Assembly: GCA_048213135.1 (NCBI GenBank)
Contig: PS015886.1
Coordinates: 2,915-34,868 of the forward strand
Direction of reading: 5' to 3'
Source: Reclinomonas americana ATCC 50394
Taxonomy: Eukaryota; Jakobida; Jakobea; Jakobida
DNA length: 31,954 nt
Position numbers and translations under genes: made by a program. Positions 27,188 to 31,954 of this stretch are shown here, in pieces. The notes under the pieces were generated by a model, which saw only the letters and a list, made by a program, of their open reading frames with translations, did not search any database and was not told the origin of the DNA. Position 1 is the first letter of the stretch; each line of letters begins with the position of its first letter.

Positions 27188-27641
27188 AGTGTGTGTGCGT
27201 GCGTGTGTGAAGTGTCTAGGGGGGGTGTCGTTTTATTATTCCCGATGGTTGACTTGACACGACTGTGCACAGTTTGATGCGCTGCAGGATCCGCGAGTGC
27301 AAGCGTTGGCCTCCGAGTTGATTTCGCACAAAGGACCTGTGAGCGTCCAGAAGGCAGTCAGGCCGACGGATCTGCGTGGGGCCAAGGTGGCAACGGCTCC
27401 GCCTGCCTCTGCGATTCCGTCGAGTACGGATGACAGCGTGGCAGCCGGAAGCAAGACCACAGACGACGAGCACGACGACAGCGATGCCACGAGAAACGCG
27501 GCGTCGCGGAAGTCAATGGTTACGTCAACCAAGCGCGCAGCGAGTCGTGGCCTGATGGATCACATGGAGTTGCTGGTGGTCGCCGCCATTGTGTTGGTGG
27601 TGGCGTTGCTGATTGCGAACTTCTTCTTCAAGTTCTTGTGA
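26932..27641 (+). CDS. Tail-anchored membrane protein, unknown family, 158 aa
   Basis: Exon 1, 26932-27039 (ATG, MESRAKASHVATLTSNAAV). Intron 27040-27272 is 233 bp and contains a GT microsatellite. Exon 2, 27273-27641, ends in TGA. The join is phase 0. The body is an Ala-rich helix, then FDALQDPRVQALASELISHK, a disordered Thr/Ser/Asp stretch and a Lys/Arg-rich segment. A single C-terminal helix (MELLVVAAIVLVVALLIANF) lies six residues from the end. That topology suggests post-translational insertion into the ER or mitochondrial outer membrane with the body in the cytosol. Family is not recognised. An alternative ATG at 26913 is in another frame. Confidence 0.7.
27136..27186. repeat. (GT)n microsatellite in intron
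   Basis: About 50 bp of GT inside the intron of the tail-anchored protein gene. The intron is three times the usual local length because of it. Confidence 0.95.
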
Positions 27642-28020
27642 GTGACATTGAAGGTGGCTAACAAGTGCCGCAGACGCATGCGCACGACATCGCGAGTAAT
27701 GAATGGTACTTGTTTGCACGTTTTACAGCCGCTGCGGAACGAGGTCTTCGAATTCTCACTTGAAAGAACAACAGCCGTCGTCGGGCACACAACGTACTTT
27801 TTCCCGATCGCTACGCTGCGTCTTTCACCACCTAGAAACAAAATGGCGAGATCAGATTCAATCTCCTCGTCGGGCGCCGGCCGCCACAGCTTGATGGTGT
27901 TGTCTCTGTCACTGCTGTCATCGTCGTCGCTCGCCGACATTCCGGTAAAGATGGAGAGAGGGCGTCATCTCTCATCGAAGATGTTGAACTTGGTGCCCTG
28001 CTCATCAGATCAACACAGCT
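27560..28020 (-). pseudogene. Possible WD-repeat gene fragment with an in-frame stop
   Basis: On the minus strand one frame reads GTKFNIFDER, a TGA stop, RPLSIFTGMSASDDDD, SSDRDNTIKLWRPAPDEE, then an unaligned tail to 27560. SASDD...NTIKLW looks like the last strand of a WD40 blade. The ORF from the ATG at 27938-27940 (MSASDDDD) gives ~127 codons but begins inside the blade. A good acceptor (CTGATGAGCAG) precedes GTKFN. This may be a decayed fragment or a gene with an intron I cannot place. Its 3' part overlaps the antisense 27273-27641 exon. Confidence 0.3.
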
Positions 28021-28080
28021 GTTGCAATTGCATGTTTGTTTGAAAAATGAATTGTTGTTATTGCTGACCATGATTTGCTT

Positions 28081-28173
28081 AAGCATGCTTCGCCTATCCG
28101 CCGCCAGGCGAGGCTAAACACCTCCATCGCAGCGGTGTCTGTGGTGGTGGAGACACCACCTGCGCATGCGCAG
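28081..28173. other. Cluster of hairpins and palindromes next to the duplication junction
   Basis: In 93 bp: AAGCATGCTT (28081-28090, perfect palindrome); TCGCCT/AGGCGA stem (28090-28111); GGTGTCT (28134-28140) pairing with AGACACC (28151-28157); and the 14-bp palindrome CTGCGCATGCGCAG (28160-28173). No ORF covers it. Confidence 0.75.
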
Positions 28174-28294
28174 GACTAGTGTACTGAGCTCGTACTCTAG
28201 ATCTCTGGGAGCTGAGCCGTACTATCATGATCAGGAACAGTGGCAAACACTAGTACGCTTTGCAGGGCTTCCGCACCTAGGCCTGCTTGCGCAG
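28174..28294. other. Unique sequence up to the copy B junction
   Basis: About 120 bp with an ACTAGTGT...ACACTAGT inverted pair (about 28175 and 28248). It ends at GCTTGCGCAGACACAC, where similarity to the MPDU1 intron begins. No gene seen. Confidence 0.5.
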
Positions 28295-28366
28295 ACACAC
28301 ACACACGTGTTTTGTCAGAGGCAGAAAGAGCAGCAAGAGGACAAAAAACTTTGAAGAAAAACACAC

Positions 28367-29133
28367 CCCGCCGTAATCAGGTACGACACGGAGACGCGGT
28401 TCGGGTACTCGTAGCGATAGATGAGCATGATAATGATCAAGTCTTGGGCGAGTGGAGGGGGGAACACAGTGAGCATGAAACTCGGAAGAATGCATGCACA
28501 CAGAGTGCACGTTACCAAAGAGCAGCACAAAGAAGGAATCGCCAAACGTGTTGAGCGGGTAGCCGCGGCGCAAGCTGAACGCGAACACCGTCAACGCTCT
28601 ACACGCAAGACCCCAAGTCACACACAACTGCAAAGAGGCAACAACAAGACAACAAAGTGCGCAACGGGTACGCCTCCAACACCGTCGACAGAAGCGACAC
28701 TCCACGAGCACTGCGCTTGCTGACGATCTTTTGCACTTGCGGAACCTAACAATAGCACACTGTATGAGAGACACACTTGCACACAATGAGAGAGACACGT
28801 GGTCGCCACCTTGAAGAACATGGAGCCCGCCACGACCGCATATCCGATAATCTTGCTGAGCAGCAGCGACAGACACTCGCCATGTGAGACGCACGCACAC
28901 ACACAAACAACAGAGACAAGAGTCAAGGAGGCCACAGTGTGAGAGACAGAGACACACACGCGCGCACATGCATGGCATGCAAAGGATATCAGTAAAGTGC
29001 CCGTCGACAAAGAGTCGCGTGTGGCACTTCTCGCCCAAAACGCTGACCAACAAGCTCGCTGTGTGCGCAGGTATGTAAGCCTCTCTCTCACACACACACA
29101 CGAACTGAAGATGCACACTCTGCGCTCACCCAT
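28367..29133 (-). pseudogene. MPDU1: MPDU1 second copy, exons 1-6 only (3' truncated)
   Basis: The exon series starts at ATGG (29133-29130) and ends with the exon encoding LIIIMLIYRYEYPN (starting at 28367). Similarity then stops within the next intron, at about 28295. The second PQ-loop region, last helices and Lys-rich tail are absent. Even if transcribed it would make fewer than 115 MPDU1 residues. The four-base first exon and all five donors of the intact copy are kept. Confidence 0.85.
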
Positions 29134-29191
29134 TGAAAACAAAGTAAGGAGAAATTTCCCTCCTCGTCGCTCTTGTGTTGTCTTTCCTCTC

Positions 29192-29708
29192 ATGAGCGTT
29201 GTGCTGCAGTGTGGCAACGGTGTGTCTGTGCGAACAAGTGCCTGCATTGCGCGACAAATGGGACTGTGCGCGGGCATGCTGCAAGGAGGAGGAGGAGGAA
29301 GAGGTTGTGTTGCCGGTGCCTGCAGTGAGCAACGATCGCGTGTTGCGCGTGGTGCTGGCGTGCTTGAGTGTGAGCACTGGCGAGTGTGAGGACGAGTGTG
29401 TGATGAGGGCGTGTCGTGCGGAGGGAGGGGTGTCGCTGGTGGCGGTGCTGATGGCGGTGAACTACTTGGATGTTCCGAGCGTGTTGGCAACTGCGGCGAG
29501 GTGTGTGGCGCGGGAGACAAGAGGGTTGACAGTGCGTGAGGTGCGGCGATGGGCGGGCGTGGAGGAGGAGAGGGAGGAGGAGGAAGGACAGGAGGAGCCG
29601 CAGGCGGTGCGGGTGGTCGAGGCGTTGAGGAGACGGAGGCGGCGATTGGCGCGAGTGGTGGCCGAGAGTCGAGGCGAGGCGCATGATGATGATGATGAGC
29701 ACGAGTAA
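29192..29708 (+). pseudogene. SKP1: SKP1 second copy with an 11-bp deletion frameshift
   Basis: It aligns with 12038-12556. Just after ATGCTGCA (near 29284), 11 bases present in copy A (the GGAGCATCGCA part of the acidic-loop coding) are missing. From the ATG the frame therefore turns into a Gly/Arg run and soon stops. The C-terminal SKP1 frame (LVA...MAVNYLDVPS, ETRGLTVREVRRW) stays open but has no ATG upstream in its own frame. Other differences are in-frame codon-repeat changes and at least two amino acid substitutions. It is broken as it stands, unless the deletion is a sequencing error. Confidence 0.8.
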
Positions 29709-29787
29709 AAGACACAATTCGTTGTTTGTTGTTTACAAGAGGATGAGGGGGGGCCAGCAGCGTGCCAGCAGCAATCGCTCTCCCGTC

Positions 29788-30364
29788 TCACAGACCCAGA
29801 CCGTAGACGGTGACAAACACCGACAGTGTCTCTGTTTCGTACTCCACCGTCACTTGGCCTGAAGGAGGGAGGGAGAGCGGTGAGCATCGAAACAGGGAAA
29901 AGGGGAGAAGAATGCGCGCGCGCGCGCACCGTCTTGTCGTGGATCCCATGATGCCACATCGGCCACATGCAAACCGGCGCCAACTCGTTGCGACAAGTGG
30001 CATGTCACTGGGAGGGAGGGATAAGGGCGAGCGATGAAGAGGAAGAAGGTAGGGAAGGAGGGAACGCGGAAGAGGAGCAGGGACCGAGAGAAAAAAAAAG
30101 AGACAGCGCTGGAAAATGCATGAAAGAAAGATAAGAAGCGACAGCGTGCAAGTAGAGATGCTCCTTGTCTCGCAGCGAGGAGTGCAGTAGATGTGTGTGA
30201 GAGAGGAAGCAGGAAAAGCGATAGCGTGAACAAGCAGAACTCTGTGGAGGAAAGAGAAATGCTTCTTGCCTCGCAGTACGTTTGTGTGTGAGAAACAGGG
30301 AAAGCGATAACGAGAACTGTGGAACAAAGAGAGATGCTCTTTGCCTCACAACGAGAGTGCAGCA

Positions 30365-30397
<33 letters not shown>

Positions 30398-31142
30398 GAA
30401 GGGAATGCAAGAGCGTGAACAAGCAGAACTCTGTGGAGGAAAGAGAAATGCTTCTTGCCTCGCAGTGCGTTTGTGTGTGAGAAAACAGGGAAAGCGATAA
30501 CGAGAACAAGTAGAACTGTGGACCAAATAGAGATGCTCTTTGCCTCACAGCGAGTGTGCAGCGTGCGTGTGCGAGAGAGAGAGAAAGCAGGGAAAGTGAT
30601 AATGAAAACAAGCAGAACTGTGTGGAACAACGAGAGACGCTCCTTGTCTCGCAGTGCGTTTGTGCGAGAGAGTGGCAAGGAGGAAGAGAAGACAACGAAA
30701 GACGAACGACAAGGAGAACAGAGTCAGCAAGCAAGCACTGAACAAGCAATCGATCTGTGACCGCCCGCTCTTCCTCTCCAGTTCCCTTTTCTGCTCTCAC
30801 CGAGGTACTTGAGGTTCTGCTTCAACCCGGCCAATCTCTTGAGCGTCTGCTCGAGGATTGCCGCGCTCCAGTCGTTGACCTTGCTCGGATGATAGCGCGC
30901 CTATGAGAGAGAGAGAGAGTAAACTGTCAACCAAAGAGAGAAACGCACACGGAGCACAACGAGTTGAGCGAAACTTCCTTCAGCACTTCCTCCAACACTG
31001 CCTCAATCTCCTCCTTCACATCCTCGCCGTTGAACACCACCAACTGTGTGTCATTTTAAGAAAATGTGAGCGCTCTTTGTTGCTCTCTCTCTCTCCTCTC
31101 TCTCTTTCCAAACAACGCAACGTCTTCCTCCTCTGCTTCCAT
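29788..31142 (-). CDS. DYNLT1: Tctex1-type dynein light chain (DYNLT1), complete, 112 aa
   Basis: Five exons: 31142-31122, 31043-30975, 30900-30801, 30007-29930, 29858-29788. All phases agree; the total of 112 residues is almost the family length (113 in animals). It starts MEAEEED, then VKEEIEAVLEEVLKE (helix 1), HPSKVNDWSAAILEQTL (helix 2, a hallmark of the family), LKYLVTCHLSQRVGAGLH, SWDPRQDG, and the final strand TLSVFVTVYGLGL. Tctex1 chains dimerise on dynein intermediate chains in cytoplasmic and axonemal dyneins and can bind cargo. The 21-nt first exon with a GTTGCG donor is inferred from frame and from matching length; the rest is firm. Intron 3 (30008-30800) is 793 bp of satellite, ten times the usual size. 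Confidence 0.87.
30110..30714. repeat. Intronic satellite, ~75-115 bp units with a ~189-bp higher-order period
   Basis: Units share GAACTGTGGAACAAAGAGAG, then ATGCTCCTTGCCTCGCAG, then a TGTGTGAGAGAG run and CAGGGAAAGCGATAA. The ATGCT anchor occurs near 30158, 30259, 30334, 30448, 30533 and (as ACGCT) 30637. Blocks 30231-30320 and 30420-30510 are almost identical, giving a period near 189 bp. Copy A has about one unit (12940-13010). Confidence 0.85.
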
Positions 31143-31839
31143 TCGTTACAAACTCGCTCTCACTCACACTGCAACGCAGAGGAGGGAAGTGTCAGCATTT
31201 TTTGGCGCGCAACTCAAATCAACACGCACACACAGCGCACAACTCACAAGCCAGAAGGCGATTCTCTCTGTCTCCCTCGCACACACACTCACCTGCACTG
31301 GCTGTTGCAATAGACTCTTTCTCACACACAATGAGCGCGCGAAGGATGGGGGACAATCAAAACGGCACTGCATATGAGTCACCGGTCGGAATTGTCTCAC
31401 CTTGTTTGAAGACCTGAGGAGACCTGCAGCCGGTGACCACCAGCAAGCGTATTCTGCAACTTTCGCAACTGCAAGCGACTTCGAGTTGCAGGAATTCCTG
31501 GAAATACGAATTCGCATTCATGATCAGCTGCGCGCATGCGTTTTTGTCAAGGCCAATTGCAACGAATGCCAGCAGGCAAGAAGTATCTGTGCCAGCGTAT
31601 ACACTGTGCATGCAGCTCGGGCGTCCGTTTACGTAGGCTTCCGAGCTGCAGATCCTGCATCTGCTCGATATCGATATCACGAATTCGAATTCCTGTCGCA
31701 GCCCTGCCATTCTCCTGTTCCGCCCTCTATGTATAGACGCATACATGCAGCACGTGCGTAACCGGCGCAGAACGGGTCGACTCGGGCCTTGCGCGACGAC
31801 GAAAATTCCCTCTCTTCCTCACTCATTTTTTTTGTTGTT
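31143..31839. other. No confident gene; palindromic GAATTC-rich stretch
   Basis: It carries the DYNLT1 promoter and then open but unaligned frames on both strands (plus 31402-31761, minus 31746-31357). At 31490-31700 GAATTC-type palindromes are frequent, including GAATTCGAATTC (31681-31692) and the overlapping TCGATATCGATATC. A minus-strand ATG at 31826 opens MSEEEREFSSSRKARVDPFC, but I cannot splice it onward. Confidence 0.4.
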
Positions 31840-31894
31840 ATGTCTGCCAGCGATCTCAGCCCACTAGTCTCTCTCGCGGAGATTCGCGCCAAGC
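31840..31894 (+). CDS. Possible first exon of a gene leaving the window
   Basis: ATG at 31840 gives MSASDLSPLVSLAEIRAK, then a GTTGCG donor of the type used often here (31895). The rest would lie beyond the CT microsatellite at the right edge. Only 18 codons are visible, so the product is unknown. Confidence 0.4.
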
Positions 31895-31911
31895 GTTGCG
31901 TGTGCTTCCCT

Positions 31912-31913
31912 TG

Positions 31914-31954
<41 letters not shown>
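31912..31954. repeat. (CT)n microsatellite at window edge
   Basis: An unbroken CT run to the last base. Ends like this often mark where a contig stopped. Confidence 0.95.

Larger units (their letters stand above)
28295..30714 (+). repeat. Direct duplicated block, copy B (~2.4 kb)
   Basis: Second copy of 11123-13110 in the same orientation. It is longer because the DYNLT1 intron has more satellite units (30008-30714 here against 12856-13110). Exons are nearly identical. Substitutions are sparse and lie mostly in introns. Confidence 0.95.

Overview
The window is nuclear DNA from a flagellated single-celled eukaryote whose lineage I cannot name. The evidence is many short GT-AG introns (mostly 50-85 bp, often with GTGCG or GTTGCG donors), long CA/GT/CT microsatellites, assembly gaps written as N, and genes for cilium parts. 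All exon joins were made by eye from open frames, splice sites and phase. There is no transcript support.

Layout, left to right. 1-3678 (minus): a 14-exon TPR-SET protein lysine methyltransferase relative, running off the left edge. 3747-4104 (plus): the first exons of a CFAP46-like central-apparatus protein, cut by an N gap (4105-4566). 4577-8938 (minus): a 22-exon DRC11/IQCA1 gene of the nexin-dynein regulatory complex. 9262-9810 (plus): a two-exon unknown basic protein. 10526-11969 (minus): MPDU1, a PQ-loop ER protein. 12038-12556 (plus): SKP1. 12635-12855 (minus): the last two exons of a Tctex1 dynein light chain with no 5' half.

From about 13111 to 28294 lies 15.2 kb flanked by two direct copies of one ~2 kb block. 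It holds a 17-exon gene (14055-20780) for a 1,797-residue polytopic membrane protein I do not recognise, a second N gap bordered by palindromic GC-rich repeats, a weak two-exon candidate (23575-24092), a class 3 (DAG-lipase type) lipase (24788-26862, minus), and a divergent tail-anchored protein (26932-27641).

The second copy (28295-30714) carries the 5' half of MPDU1, a frameshifted SKP1 and the start of a complete Tctex1/DYNLT1 gene (29788-31142). Joining the outer flanks gives a clean MPDU1-SKP1-DYNLT1 locus. The centre is therefore either a real insertion with long flanking duplications, or a join of two haplotypes or contigs. At the right edge a plus-strand first exon may begin at 31840.

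Three divergent gene pairs have start codons only 68, 68 and 69 bp apart, which points to compact bidirectional promoters. DRC11, CFAP46 and DYNLT1 all serve the axoneme or dynein. MPDU1 serves dolichol-linked sugar use and SKP1 serves SCF ubiquitin ligases.
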